NCBI GenBank assembly: GCA_036874045.1
Contig: JAZBRI010000008.1
Coordinates: forward strand, 7,021,001-7,085,000
DNA: 64,000 nt
Direction: 5' to 3'
Origin: Cymodocea nodosa
Taxonomy: Eukaryota; Streptophyta; Magnoliopsida; Alismatales; Cymodoceaceae
Shown: piece after piece, positions 34,273 through 47,175 of the stretch
Numbering within the stretch: the first letter of the stretch is position 1
Layout of the letters: the number at the start of each line of letters is the position of its first letter
The notes under the pieces: generated by a model
What the model saw: the letters and a program-made list of their open reading frames with translations, nothing else
Databases searched by the model: none
What the model was told of the DNA's origin: nothing
Made by a program: the position numbers and the translations under genes

Positions 34273-34890
34273 ATTATCTTGTTCATTACATAATATTTTA
34301 ATTTGTTAAAAAGGAGTTTAGAATTTAATTTCTTTATATTAGAAAAACTCAAAATATCTACTTTGGAATTATGTTTATTGGTAGTTAAGAACTTATGAAA
34401 TTCTGATTTTTATTGAAGTCAATTTATTTAAAGAAATATTTAGAAAAGGTTACTTGAGGAAAGTTAATTTGATTCAATATAAATACCAACTATATTTTTG
34501 TTATTATGTATACACTTTTATAGAGATTTTAACTAGAAAATACATAGAAAATATGTACAGTTTATAAAAGAAAGTTATTAACATTCTGTTAGAAAAATTA
34601 GATCTTGAGGTTGCCTTTTATTTTATTTATTGTCTAAATTTTATTTGGATCTGAAATTACTTGAGTAATTAAGTCTGTTGGAAGATCTTAAACCCTAGTC
34701 ACTTAAACCAATTGGTTTGGGATGTGCTGACTAAAAACTCATTATACAAGTAATTCAGATTATACTTTAAAAAAAAAAAGGTTACCTATTTCACTTACCA
34801 TTGAGTAACTGGTTATCTTTCCCTTAAGCAAGGGATTGTGATCATGTAAAAAGATGATACTATGGGAGGTAACAAAAAAAAAAGGGGTAA
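34273..34890 (+). other. Post-pol spacer of element B
   Basis: Non-coding A/T-rich sequence with A-runs (34768-34779, 34873-34882). The phrase GGGATGTGCTGACTAAAAACTCATTA resembles the element-A spacer block GGGATTGTTGACTGAAAGCTCATTA. No post-pol ORF is recognisable. Confidence 0.55.
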
Positions 34891-37008
34891 TGTTGTTGTC
34901 CCCAAAATAAGATCTTAAAACTCACAAAGGAACCAAAATGATAAAACATTAAACTCAAAACTCATTTTAAAATAACCGCAAGCGCATGGTGCAATTGAAA
35001 TATACTCCGGCGAATACGGGTCAAATCCACAAGGATTTGGCTTCTACACAATATTTCTAAAGTGCCAAAAATAATAATAATTGGAAGTGATTTACAATTT
35101 ATCAAAAATTCACTCATTGAAGTACTAATTCCTTATTTTCATTCATAAAACACCAAATCACTACAACACAAAATCTCAAAATTTAGTCAAGTTCACACAT
35201 ATCCTCCTCTTAGTATCTCAACGGTAAAATACAGTAAAAATATCATACTGAGTATTCATTGGATTAAATTTACAACCCCACTGATTTCGTTAAAAGATTT
35301 GAAATAGTCAAGCATCGGCAATGCTTTTCCTACAAACGTGTAGACTGGCAATTAACATCCCTAAATTGCGCATGGTTACTAAAAATGGCATAAAATTTTC
35401 AAATCTTCACTAAAATCTGCAAAATTAGTGTGCTTCAAAACTTAACTCATTCATCTAATAGAGAAAATTTACAGAGGTCGATTTCGTACTATAGATAAAA
35501 AGAAATCGAATTTGGCACTGAAGCAAAAATTGGGCGAAAAACGCCAGGATGCGCTAGATGCAACATCAATGAAATAAATTGGAAAGCCTATACAAATCGA
35601 TTGAAAAAATTCTAAAAACTATACAAGAGTAAAGTAAACTCGAAGATATACAAAATAGAATCAAAAACTAAAGAAAAACATCACTGGATCAATGAGTTAC
35701 GACCTAAACAAAATCGTCAAATTTACAGGATTCTAAACCGATAATAAACATCCACAAATTAGCTTTGTTAGCATACAAATATTCACATATGCACAAGATT
35801 CAAACCAAATTCGTTTCCATTCATTTAAACTAAACATAATAAACTACTGAAATGAAAGTTCTATGATTAAACTACAATGTAACATTACAACTAAACCTAA
35901 AACTACAACTACCCTACTGAAATTACAACAAACACAACTTTAAACAAGAAAATGAAAACCTAAAGAGCTAAACCAATACAACCCTTTTTACCTTGAAGTG
36001 CAAACTTGTTTTGGAGAAGAATGGTGCATGAGATGTGCTCCTAGCCGTCCTCCTAGCCAAGAATTTCGTGGCTGTCACCACACGAGTTCTCTTCTGGAAG
36101 CGGGAGGTCTTTAAACACCACCAAACACCAAGAAACAAGTAGTCATCCACCTAAAGTCCACAAACCTTGCCTTTCTTCTACTAGGATTGATCCACGGAAG
36201 AGGGGAGATAGTTGCACAGCTTCTGATGTGCTCCAAACAACACCCACAAGGTCTGGAAAAGATGCCCTAGCCATCCTCCTACTAGCAACCACCAAGAGAG
36301 GAGAAGAAGAGGTTGGCCGAACCTTGTCTTCCACCTTGGAGCTCCATGAGAGGGGGGAGAAACACCACCTTCCACGAGTTTTTGAGGGAGGGAGAGGAGC
36401 TGACGACTTTCAAGGGCTGGAATGGGGGAAAGCTCGTCCAAGAGAGGGGAGTTGTTGGCCTTGCCTCTCCTTTTATAGAGGCTCCAAGTGGTGGAACTTG
36501 ATCTCTACCTTTGATCTTCAATCCAAGGGCCAAGATTCCTTCTATCTTGATTTGCTTTATTTTTCTTATTCTTCAACCTATAAAACTCAAACAAATACAT
36601 TAAAACACTTAAGAAATAAGATAAGATATATTCCTAAACATGGATACTTCAAAAGGGCCAAAAATCACATTTTTCATTGAATTCCAGAAATACCTATGTA
36701 CTTATTTAAATAATTAATCCTAAGTGCTAAAGTAAATTTAATCTACTTAATAAAATGCAATTGTATTGCCACCAAGATGTAAATGTGTTTACATGAAATG
36801 CTAAATAACAAATAGAGTCTCATTTATTCATTACTTTCTTCATTTAAGCCCATAACTACATTATTTGCCCAAAATGCATTATAACTTAAATCTTCATTAA
36901 ACACTTAAGAGTATATGACTTTAAGCACATAAAATGCATCAATTAACTATATAAAATATGCATAAATTATGACTCTACAAATGTACTCAATCTTAGTTTA
37001 TTTTTACA
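34891..37008 (-). mobile_element. Solo gypsy-like LTR, minus strand
   Basis: On the minus strand it begins TGTAAAAATAAACTAAG (37008) and ends near GGGGACAACAACA (34891-34897; exact base uncertain). GTTGT (34892-34896) and GGTGT (37009-37013) could be a one-mismatch duplication. It has a clear TATA box (CTATAAAAGG, 36469-36478 on the minus strand) followed by a G/C-rich leader, unlike every neighbour. The phrase ACCGCAAGCGCATGG / GGCGAATACGGGTC (34976-35025) is of the type seen near the end of plant Ty3/gypsy LTRs. No coding part is attached. The open frames in 35968-36680 are leader sequence, not genes. Confidence 0.65.
36469..36478 (-). promoter_or_regulatory. TATA box of the solo LTR
   Basis: Minus strand CTATAAAAGG, preceded by GGAGCCT and followed by a CT-rich leader. 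It is the best TATA consensus in this LTR. Confidence 0.6.
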
Positions 37009-37374
37009 GGTGTTATAATAATTCTATTATAAACTATGTATATAATCTTTGTTATTTTTAGTTACTATTTATTCTTTACACATAACGTACTACATTTATT
37101 TTCCTATGTTGAGTACTCATTGTTGAATTCTTTTAATTTACCTGAAGGTATATCTCTGTGAATTTTCTTTTGTAAACTGAATAAAATAAAAGTTAGAAAG
37201 TCTAAATTATTAAATTGTTGTTTTTTTTTTCTAATTTTCAAAAAGAAAAGAAGAGAGATTTTATATATATTTGGGCTTAGCAACTATATTGTTGTGAAAA
37301 GTTAAATCAGAAACTTGTCTATTACGTAGTGCTAGAAAACTTGATTGTTTCCCTAGCAATGGTGCTAAAAAACT
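37009..37374 (-). other. 5' internal end of Athila element F1
   Basis: 37351-37368 read on the minus strand is TTAGCACCATTGCTAGGG, a decayed form of the Asp-tRNA primer-binding site TGGCGCCATTGTCGGGGA seen intact at 62019. Further left lie GTTGCTAAGCCC (also present in 46929-47115) and A/T-rich sequence without genes. Confidence 0.65.
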
Positions 37375-37593
37375 TGTTCAAATTGGAAAACTTGTTTTTA
37401 TGCTTATATTAATAAATTCTTTTAGAAGTAAACAAACAACTTTTCACACAAATTAGATATTAAGTCCAATTTGTATTTTTAACTGCAAGTGCACAGTGTA
37501 TATTGTATTCGTGTGCAAGTACAGGTTGATCCCACCGAGATTGAGTAAGAATTGTGTATTATTCTAATTTTTATATTGGAGTTTATATGTGTT

Positions 37594-38920
37594 CAGTTTG
37601 AAAGGTTCTTAAGATTTTGATAATGCAAAAATCAATGTGAGGTATCAAATTGTATTTCTCAAGTATAGCAAGTTCAGTAAAAGAGCAGAAGTCGATACAG
37701 ATGGTTCAGAAATTGTTGCTATAAAGCCATAGGAAAATCGAACAGTTACAGGTTTAAGTATCTAAAGAATTAGTTCAAAACAACCAAAGCACTATCGGAT
37801 AGTTAAAAGAGTAACTATCCAAATATAAAAGGTCTTCGGAGAGTTTTAAAGGAAGTTGACTAAATGATCGAAGAGTTAAGGCGCTAACTATCCGAAAGGT
37901 CAAGAATTTCGGAAGGTTAGGGAAGCTAACTATCCGAAACTTAAGTTAGTGAATTTCCCACATGTAGAAATCTAGAATAGAAGTTTAAAAGGCTTTTCGG
38001 AAAGGTAGAAAGTTAACTATTCGAAAAATAAGAAATTTTAGTAGGTTATAGATTTAAGTATCTGAAACTTAAGTTATCCTTTTATGCACGTGCCGAAATA
38101 TGAAAGCAGTCGGAAACTTAAAGAAGGAAATCAGAGGGTTACTGTAACTAACTATCCGATAGTCAAAAGACTTTTCGGTGAGTTACAGTTACAAGTATCC
38201 GATCTTATGGCACCTCATGTGTACAACTTGAAATCCTACATGGCAAAGAAACTTAAGTGACTTTTCAGTAAGTTACAAGTATTCTTTGGAGAGTTACATT
38301 GTTAAATCTCCGAAAAACCTAGAAAATCGAAAGGGTATCTTGAAATACCTCACTGAACGGTAACTTACCATATTTGGGACTGAAATCTTACCAAGTACGG
38401 CAAAATACATTCGTTGGAGGAAAATATGATTGTTACACATAATAGTATATATACAAGCAACAAACAATAGAATCAGCTAGCTTTTTGCTCATACAAATCT
38501 ATACACCAAGCTCAATAGAAGAAAGTCATCGAGATCAAATCATCATCAGCATATACAGACTCAAATTTAGAAGCTCTCTACACACTCAACTCTTATACAT
38601 TCAAGCAAGTGTTTTACTGAAGTACACGAATTAAAAATTTCAGTGAAAGGTTGGTTGGAGCTACGACCTGAATGCTCAATCAAAATTGGTTGGTTCTTGC
38701 TTTGACCTTAATGCAAGTGTTTGTAAGTTTGTGAAAGTTTAGTGAAGCCCAAGTATCCCTTAAGGGTGGACTAGCTGTTAGTGGTGAACCACCTAAAAAT
38801 CTTGTGTGCATTCCTTTTTATTTTGTGCTTGCAATTTTTCTTTGTTATTTAATCATTCATTTTCAAAGAAACAAATTTTATCACCCCCTCTCTAGTAAGC
38901 CATCAGGTCCTAACATAGTT
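37594..38920 (+). mobile_element. Solo LTR G2, nested in F1
   Basis: The LTR is 37599-38915 (1317 bp), related throughout to the solo LTR at 6281-7815. It begins TGAAAGGTTC (degraded) and ends CAGGTCCTAACA. Flanks CAGTT and TAGTT form a 5-bp duplication with one change. It contains AACTATCCGAAA and CGGAAGGTTA half-sites. Confidence 0.85.
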
Positions 38921-39039
38921 GAGTACTCCATTGAGTTACAATTAACTCAACGAATTTAGTTCGTGGAGTTATGGTTAACTCAATAGACTAATCTCGTGAA
39001 CTTAAGTTAACTCCACGAGCCTACCTTTCTAGTTAAATA

Positions 39040-40062
39040 TGTTAGGGTAGGTAGTACAAGTGTGGAGTATGCCACAAGAAGTTTAGGTTTAGTCGGAAGC
39101 TTGTTAATAGTAAGTATCCGATAGATTTATATTTTCGATAGGTTATCAGGCTTAAGTATCTAAAAAATAAAGTTTCAGTTGGAGGCTTTAAGCTAATTAT
39201 CCGAAAGTTAGAAGATTTCAGAGGGTTACTGGTTGTAACCATCTAGAATGACTTAAAGGACACTTAAGTGTACGTTCAGACAGTTATGAAGCTAAGTATC
39301 CAAAAGTTAGATACTTAAGTGGATGTTCGGATAATTAAGAAGTCAAGTATCCGAAAAGCAATGACTTAAGTGGATCTTCAGATAGTTGGATAGTAACTAT
39401 TCGAAAATCATAAGTTTTCGGAAGGTTAATGATAGAACCTTCCGAAATGACTGAAGAGACACTTAAGTGAGTTTTTGGATAGTTAAGACTGTAACTATCC
39501 AAAAGACATGCAGTTTTCAGAGAGTTAATGGTAGAACCTTCCGAAAGGACAAAGAGAGAGAAGTAAGTGGTTTTTCAAATAGTTAAGTCTGTAATTATCT
39601 TAAATACCGAATCTCTTCGGACAGTTAGCCTGCTACAGTATTGCCCGTTACAATAAATGAAGAAAGAAGAATTTCTTCGGATAGTTAAGTCTATAACTAT
39701 CCGAAATGTTGCAGATTTTAGAAAGATAAGAAGATAAGGCTTTGAAATTGAGAGTCCCTTCTCCGAAGCTTTATTTCTCTACTATAATGGCTTGAATGTA
39801 ATTAAAGGTTTATTAACCCTAAATTGGGTAGTATATAAACCTTTATGATGTTGTAAAACATTGTGTTTGATTGTATCGAAGCTCATAGAAGAACCCTCAA
39901 CTCTCTATGGATGTAGGCTGTTGTTGAAACATGTAAATCCTATGTCTTCATTGTGTTATTTCTTCCTCTTACTCTTCACTTTTAGTTTCAATGAGTTAAA
40001 AGGTGAGTGTTTCTAAATTGTGTCATAGAAAGTTGATTGAACGATCGGTTTTAATCGTAACA
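39040..40062 (+). repeat. 5' LTR of the Tork-like element
   Basis: Begins TGTTAGGGTAGGTAGTACAA, ends CGTAACA; same length as the 3' LTR at 44125. Confidence 0.95.
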
Positions 40063-40064
40063 GC

Positions 40065-40077
40065 TGGTATTAGAGCC
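40065..40077 (+). promoter_or_regulatory. Primer-binding site of the Tork-like element
   Basis: TGGTATTAGAGCC, one change from the initiator Met tRNA complement TGGTATCAGAGCC. Confidence 0.92.
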
Positions 40078-40100
40078 AAAGGTTTTTTCAGTTTAGCAGA

Positions 40101-43100
40101 ATGGCAGATGATAGAAAGCTTAGGATTGAGAAGTTTGATGGAAAAGATTTTAGATACTAGAGGTCTTAGATAGAAGACTATTTGTATTAAAAGGATCTTC
40201 ATCAACCTCTATTCAGAAGAAAACCAGAGAAGATGGATTAGGAAGAGTGAGAGTTGCTGGACAGAAAAGCTCTAGGTCTCGTCAGGTTGTCACTAGCAAG
40301 GAACGTTCATTCAAACATTGCCAAGGAGAAAATAACGGCTGACTTGATGAAAGCTTTGTCCAACATGTATGAGAAGCCATCAGCCGCCAACAAGGTATTT
40401 CTCATGCGTAGATTATTTAATCTGAAAATGCATGAAAGTGGAAATGTTATAGACCATGTTAATGAGTTAAATACTATTTTGAATCAATTACATTCAGTAG
40501 ATATAGTATTTGATGATGAAATCAGGGCCTTGATTTTATTATCCTCATTACTAGAAAGTTGGTCTCCTGTCGTGACTAGTGTAAGTAGTTCACTAGGTCA
40601 TGAGAAGCTCAAAATGAGTGACATCTAAGATTTAATTTTGAGTGAGAACATTCGCAGGAAAAGTGAATTGTCAGCTTCAACTTTTGCCCTTAGTGTTGAA
40701 AGTAGAGGGAGAAGTAAATCAAAACAATTTAAATTCAAAGGAAGGTCAAAGTCCAGAGGTACTAGTAAAGTGAGATCAGATATCAAATGCTGGAACTGCA
40801 ATCAATAGGGGCACTTCAAGTCATAGTGCGAGGCTCCCAAGAAAGATAGCAAAGGGAAGGAATCAAAAGGAGCAGGTGTAAATGTTATCACCTACGATTC
40901 AGATGATGCCCTAGTATGCTGTGTAGACAGTTCAATTGACTCATGGGTACTGGACTCAAGAGCTTCATTTCACACTACCTATAGGAAGGATTTGTTGCAC
41001 AATTATCGTGCAACTCCTGTGAAAAAGGTGTACCTAGCTAACAACACAAGTTTGAATGTGTTGAGAATAGGAGAGGTACACATTAAAACAAAACAAGGGA
41101 AATGAAAATTGCAAGAAGTCAGATATGTTCCTGATCTTGCAAAGCAATTAATTTCCATAAGTTCCCTAGATAATGATGGTTATCAAATTGCCTTTGGTGT
41201 AGGCAAATGGAAGGTAACCAAAAGTGTAAGAATTATTGCCTCAAGACAGAGGACTGACACATTATATCTAACATCGGATTAAGATGACACTATTGCAGCA
41301 ATCAATGATACTGAAGACACTGACTTATGGCATAAAAGACAGGGACACCTTAGTGAGAATGGATTGAAAGTTTTAGTGGCAAAAGGGAAAATCCCAAAGT
41401 TGAAGAATGCCAATTTAGGGATATGTGAGGATTGCATTGAGGGAAAGTAGAAGAAAGTCAGCTTTGCTAGGACTCCTCATGATCCTAAGTCACAAAAATT
41501 GGAGCTGGTTCACACGGATGTGTGGGGGCCTACCCCTATCAGTTCTTTAGGAGGTACTCTCTATTATGTCACCTTCATTGATGACAGTACAAGGAAGGTA
41601 TGGGTTTATTTTTTGAAACAAAAATCTAAAGTTTTCCAAGTCTTCAAGAAATGGAAGGTAGAAGTGGAAAATCAGAGTGGAAGAAAAATCAAATCCATCA
41701 GGTTAGATAATGGAGGAGAATATGATAGCCATGAATTTAAAGTTTACTGTGAGGAGTAAGAGATTAGAAGGCAAAGGACTGTAGTTGGAACTCCACAACA
41801 AAATGGAGTTGCTGAAAGGATGAACAAGACCTTGAATGAATGGGTAAGATGCATGAGACTATATGTAGGTTTTCTCAAGTCATTCTAGGTAGAAGCTGTC
41901 AATACAGCCGCCTATCTGATAAATAGAGGACCATCTGTCTCAATGAGGCTCAAAAACCCTAAAGAATTGTGGACAAGGAAAGAGGTCAACTATGCTCACT
42001 TAAAAGTCTTTGGATCCAAGTCATTTGTTCACTTGAATAGTGACAAAAGAGACAAGTTGGATTCAAAATCACAGAAATGTTATTTCATTGGTTATAGTAA
42101 GGATTATTTTGGTTATAGATTCTGGATAGAAGAAACCAAGAAAATAATCCGTGCAAAAGATGTCACATTTATTGAATCCAAGATGTACAAGCATAGAGAA
42201 AGTGCAGATGAATAGTAGTTAGAGCTTCAGTTTGAAAGTACTACTGAGATTAGTCTAGATAATGATGTTGAACAACCTCAGAAGGAACCTGTAGAAGAAA
42301 TTCAACTTCCAAAGGCTGAACATCAAGAGCATCTAGATGATCAAGAAGATGAAGTTGTCACCAGACAACTTAGAAGATCTGGAAGGGTCTCTAGACAACC
42401 TGAAAGGTATGTACCATCATTCAATTATCTGTTACTGATGGATGATGGTGAACCTGAAACATATTAGGAAGCAATTTGTGCAAGTGATGCACACAAATGG
42501 GAGTTAGCAATGAAAGAAGAAATGAAGTCCTTAGAGAAGAATAATACTTGGAAGCTAACTTCATTGCCAGAAGGAAAGAAAATCTTAGGAAACAAGTGGG
42601 TGTTTAGGATGAAAGAACAACCAGATGATAGCAAGAAATATAAAGCTAGACTTGTCGTCAAGCATTTTTAGTAAATTCAAGACATAGACTATATAGAAGT
42701 ATTCTCTCCTATAGTGAAGATGAATACTATAAGAATAATCTTAAGTATTGTTGCTATAGAAAATTTGCTCTTGGAGCAAATGGATGTAAAGATAGCATTC
42801 CTACATGGTGACTTGTAGGAAGAACTCTACATGATGTAGCTAGAAGGATTTGCAGTAACTAGCAAGAAAAGAAAGATAGTATGTAGATTGTTGAAAAGTC
42901 TGTATGGTTTGAAGCAAGCACTACGACAATGGTATAAGAGATTTGATACCTTTATCTGTACCCTAGGCTTCAAAAGATGTGATATAGACTATTGCCGCTA
43001 CATAAAACTGTTTAATGATTACTTCATTATTCTACTGATTTATGTGGATGATATGTTAATTGCTTGTTCTAGTATGGAATAGATTAAGTAATTAAAGAGA

Positions 43101-44007
43101 CAACTGTCAAAAGAATTTGACATGAAGGATATGGGAGAAGCCAAGCAAATCTTAGGTATGAGAATTATCTGAGATAGAGTGGCAGACACTTTGAGATTAA
43201 ATCAGAAGAAGTACCTAGAAAAGGTACTAAGGAGATTTAATATCTCAAATGAGAGGAAAACTGAACTATCTCTCGGACTCCACTTCAAGTTGTCTAAAGA
43301 TCAGTCAGCTAAGACTAAAGAAGAAAGGACAAAAAATGTCTAGAATACCATATGCTTCAGTAGTGGGAAGCTTAATGTATGCCATGATATGCACAAGACC
43401 TGATATATCTCATGTAGTGGGAGTGGTCAGTAGATATATGGCAGATCCAAGAGCTAAGCATTGGTCCGTTGTACTATGGATACTCAGATATCTCAGATAT
43501 TCCCTAGATATAGATCTGAATTTCAAGAAAGGACTAGTTGAATTGATTGGCTATTGTGATGATGATTTGGGAAGAGAGTTGGATAAAAGTAGAAGTACTT
43601 CAGGTTATGTTTTCTACATAGGAAATACTACAATTAGTTGGAGATCCAAGTTGCAAAATATTATTTCACTCTCGACCACAGAAGCTGAATATGTTGTAGT
43701 AGCAGAGGCAGCTAAAGAAAGAATTTGGCTAGAGAATGTACTAGCCGAATTAGGGCACAAATAGAAAAGAAGCATTCTATTATGTGACAATCAAAGTGCC
43801 ATTTATTTAGTTGAAAATCCTAAGTTTCATTCAAGGTCCAAGCATATGAGAATGAGATTTCATTTCATAAGGGAAGAGATAGAGCATAATAGGTTAGATC
43901 TACAGAAGATTACAGGAGCTAAAAATGTTGTAAATATGCTAACCAAAGTTCTGAATCTGTAGAAATTAAGGCTCTGTATTACCTTAATTGGTCTCCTGAA
44001 TAATTGA
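40101..44007 (+). pseudogene. gag-pol of the Tork-like element
   Basis: ATG 40101 starts a Tnt1-like gag (KFDGKDF, LLDRKALGLVRLSLARNV, LMKALSNMYEKPS, EIRALILLSSL). Its knuckle CWNCNQ-stop-GHFKS-stop-C has two TAG stops but keeps C-C-H-C. Protease WVLDSRASFHT shows DSR for DSG at 40953. Integrase: [15 protein letters not shown] and QQNGVAERMN keep all three catalytic acids. RT: MDVKIAFLHGDL, LYGLKQA, YVDD near 43038; a frame shift lies near 43240-43340. RNase H: GYCDDD, TEAEY. Pol ends 44007. At least fifteen stops, mostly TAG. Confidence 0.93.
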
Positions 44008-44111
44008 AAAGAAGAAGGAGATGAAGAGTTGATGATCACTTGAGTTGCTATTGCAATAATCTGTAAGCCAAGTGTAGAGATTGATTTTTCTTTTGATCAT
44101 TGTGTCAAACT

Positions 44112-44124
44112 CCAAGTGGGAGAT
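44112..44124 (+). promoter_or_regulatory. Polypurine tract of the Tork-like element
   Basis: CCAAGTGGGAGAT, the usual purine tract of Tnt1-type elements, directly before the LTR start at 44125. Confidence 0.88.
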
Positions 44125-45147
44125 TGTTAGAGCAGATAGTACAAGTGTGGAGTATGCCACAAGAAGTCTAGATTCAGTCGAAAGCTTGTTAACAGTAAGT
44201 ATTTGGCAGATTTATATTTTTGGTAAGTTATCAAGCCTAAGTATCCGAAAAATAAAGTTTCAGTCGGAGGCTTTGAGCTAACTATCCGAAAGTTAGAAGA
44301 TTTCGGAGGGTTACTGGCTGTAACCATCCAGAATGACTTAAAAGACACTTAAGTGGACATTCAGATAGTTATGAAGCTAAGTATCCAAAAGTTAGACACT
44401 TAAGTGGATGTTTAGATAGTTAAGAAGCCAAGTATCCGAAAAATAGTGACTTAAGTGGATCTTCGGATAGTTAGGTAGTAACTATCTGAAAATCATAAGT
44501 TTTCGGAAGGTTAACGGTAAAACCTTTCGAAATGACCGAAGAGACACTTAAGTGAGTTTTCGGATTGTTAAGACTGTAACTATCTGAAAGACATGTAGTT
44601 TTCAGAGAGTTAACGGTAGAACCTTCTAAAAGGACAGAGAGAGAGAAGTAAGTGGTTTTTCGGACAGTTAAGTTTGTAACTATTCGAAATACTGAATCTC
44701 TCTAGATAGTTAGCCTGCTACAGTACCGCCCGTTACAATAAATGAAGAAGGAAGAATTTCTTCGGATAGTTAAGTCTATAACTATTCGAAATGTTGTAGA
44801 TTTCGGAAAGATAAGATGATAAAGCTTTAAAATTGAGAGTCCCTTCTTCGAAGCTTTATTTCTCTACTGTAATGGCCTGAATGTAATTAAAGGTTTATTA
44901 ACCCTAAGTTGGGTAGTATATAAACCTTTATGATGTTGTAAAACATTGTGGTTGATTATGTCGAAGCTCATAGAAGAACCCTCAACTCTCTATGGACGTA
45001 GGCTGTTGCTAAACCACGTAAATCCTGTGTCTTCATTGTGTTATTTCTTCCTTTTACTCTTCACTTCTAGTTTCGGTGAGTTAAGAGGTGAGTGTTTTTG
45101 AATCATGCCATAGAAAATTGACTGAATGATCAGTTTTAATCGTAACA
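44125..45147 (+). repeat. 3' LTR of the Tork-like element
   Basis: Begins TGTTAGAGCAGATAGTACAA, ends CGTAACA; 1023 bp. Confidence 0.95.
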
Positions 45148-46928
45148 AAATACTACTATTCACAAAGGAATTCGACCATCTATTGAGTAGTTCCATAGAA
45201 TGTAAATAACATTAATTAAGCTTTTTAATGTTAGTAATCTAAGATTTGTTATTAAATAACACTAACATTCAGATATTTCAAATAGTAACCATTAAGATCT
45301 TTAAGTATTCTATACAAATCAATTTCAGTAAACAATAAACTATTTTCTATTTTCTGAATCAAACGAACATAAAACATTCACAATACTGACAATGATAATA
45401 TTAATCACGATACAAACAAACAATACAATACTTTAATAATAAATGCAAACATAGACAATGAGTTATTTTTGTTTTGATATATTCCTGAAGATGAGCGAAA
45501 GGTGGAATGTAAAAATCTCTATCAACAGTAAAAACTTTTGTCACTACATGCAATGCAATTACACCATTGAAAACTTAATCACTTACAATCTTGCCTCCTC
45601 TCCCTATAGAATCGTGAATCAAGACTTGTAAGTTAATCTCCTCTTTAGTATATTGGCATCAATTCGAAACTAAGGTTAGGAGCTTTATGATCTCTTGAGA
45701 TATGAGTCGGTGCTTAGTGAAAATGGCTTCCTTTCCTGCAATGCGATCACTCCTCATAGTGGTTGTTAGTCACCGTGTTTGGCTTGAAATCGACTTGACA
45801 TCTAGAAAGTATCCTCACAGACCTTTGATGGTTGGTGATTTTGGTGGTGTTGTGGAGCTTCAGGGAACTTCTGATGCTTTCTGTAGTTAGTGTAGTTCTC
45901 AACACACCCTCACATAGTTTTTCTCCTCTTCTTTTATATTTCTTCTAGTAGTAACTATTTTTGCTTAAATGATCGGTTGGATTTCCTTCATTCATATCAA
46001 CGATGGTGATTTTTTCTTCATTCCATGAGTGAATTCCTACGTGATACATGCAATCATGGTTTTCCTTCATATTGTATCTTCTTGTAACTCTTCTAGTTCT
46101 TGCACCTGCAAAACACATGATTAAACAAGAAAACTTATCTATTCATTAGTCATTTTAAACTCAAACAATTATCCATCCATGCGTATAAAACTCGAACAAT
46201 TATCTAACTCTTTGATTTTTCATTACTGAATGCACATGGAACACACGTGAAAACTTAGAACATTAAAACACACATGTAGATAACTTAACTATACGAGTTT
46301 TTAACATAACTCTTCAACTAAAATGAAACGTTAACTATCTGAAAGTGTACATTTCCTATTTTTGTATAACACTAACACAACGCATTACCTTAGTGTATAT
46401 TCAAGTAACTCGATGTGTATAGTTATGCTAACTTAACGAGTTAAACATGTGCAGCTCATGTGACATAATAAAACATTTAATTTCAACATGTGTATAAATC
46501 TAACTTAATGAGTTCAGATGTTTCGAATACTTACGAACCTAACTATCTGATGCTTAGACACATTTCAGATAGTTACCAGATAACTTATCGAAAATCCACT
46601 TAAGTCATGCATTAAAGTCTCAACACATGTACTCTAGGAAATAATAAAATATTCTTTTAGCGTTTAAAACATAACTATTTGGTGCATGAAATAACTCTTC
46701 AAAATAACAAACAATTCGGATACTTAAAAATTTCAAAGCCTCTAACTCACCTATAGTTCAGAAATATACTTAATTAATGCTAATTCCTTGAAATTATGCA
46801 GATTCTTTCATTAAGGCATATAATAGTGCAATTATAACATAATTGCTTAATTCTCATATGATAAGCTAAATATTATGCAATTAACCATCATTTAACCCTT
46901 AATATTATGCACTTTTTTATTTTAAATA

Positions 46929-47175
46929 GCAACCTAGTTTAAAGTAAGCCATATGCCTTAAATGAAAAATCTATATATTAGGGCTTAGCAACCCACTTAA
47001 GTTAGCTATTTAGATTTAATGCAAAATCTTTATTAGGGCTTAGCAACCCACTTAAGTCAACTATTTGGATTTAATGCAAAATCTATATTAGGGCTTGGCA
47101 ACCCTATTTTAAGTATGCCATGTGTTTATGGATGTTTATTTAGAGTTAAATCAAAACTTGTCTATTCAAAGAACT
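46929..47175 (-). repeat. Internal remnant between LTRs F1 and F2 with a 55-bp tandem repeat
   Basis: Two full units of 55 bp (46981-47035, 47036-47090) beginning GGGCTTAGCAACCCACTTAAG, and a partial third from 47091 (GGGCTTGGCAACCC). On the minus strand GTTGCTAAGCCC also occurs just after the F1 primer site, so this is the 5' internal end of an Athila element whose remaining interior has been deleted. No gene. Confidence 0.75.

Larger units (their letters stand above)
39035..45152 (+). mobile_element. Complete Tork-like Ty1/copia element with AAATA duplication
   Basis: The element is 39040-45147 (6108 bp) with LTRs 39040-40062 and 44125-45147, both 1023 bp. AAATA flanks it (39035-39039, 45148-45152). 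Met-tRNA primer site 40065-40077 (TGGTATTAGAGCC), polypurine tract CCAAGTGGGAGAT (44112-44124). Gag, protease, integrase, RT and RNase H follow in copia order. The LTR carries CGGATAGTTA and ACTATCCGAAA half-sites. Pol has many stops, so the copy is inactive. The gag resembles the Tnt1-type (Tork) lineage. Confidence 0.95.
37375..46928 (-). mobile_element. Athila-type LTR F1, split by two insertions
   Basis: The pieces 37375-37598, 38916-39039 and 45148-46928 join into one minus-strand LTR of about 2.1 kb collinear with 59932-62011 and with F2. It starts TATTTAAAATAAAAAAGTGC (TG mutated) at 46928 and ends AACA at 37375, followed by the primer-binding site, so it is a 5' LTR. Between the pieces lie solo LTR G2 and the Tork-like element. 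Confidence 0.88.

Noticed and set aside
35968..36680. Several overlapping open frames on both strands with normal-looking codon content
   Set aside because: They lie in the G/C-rich leader of a solo LTR just after its TATA box; no domain is recognisable and frames overlap on both strands.
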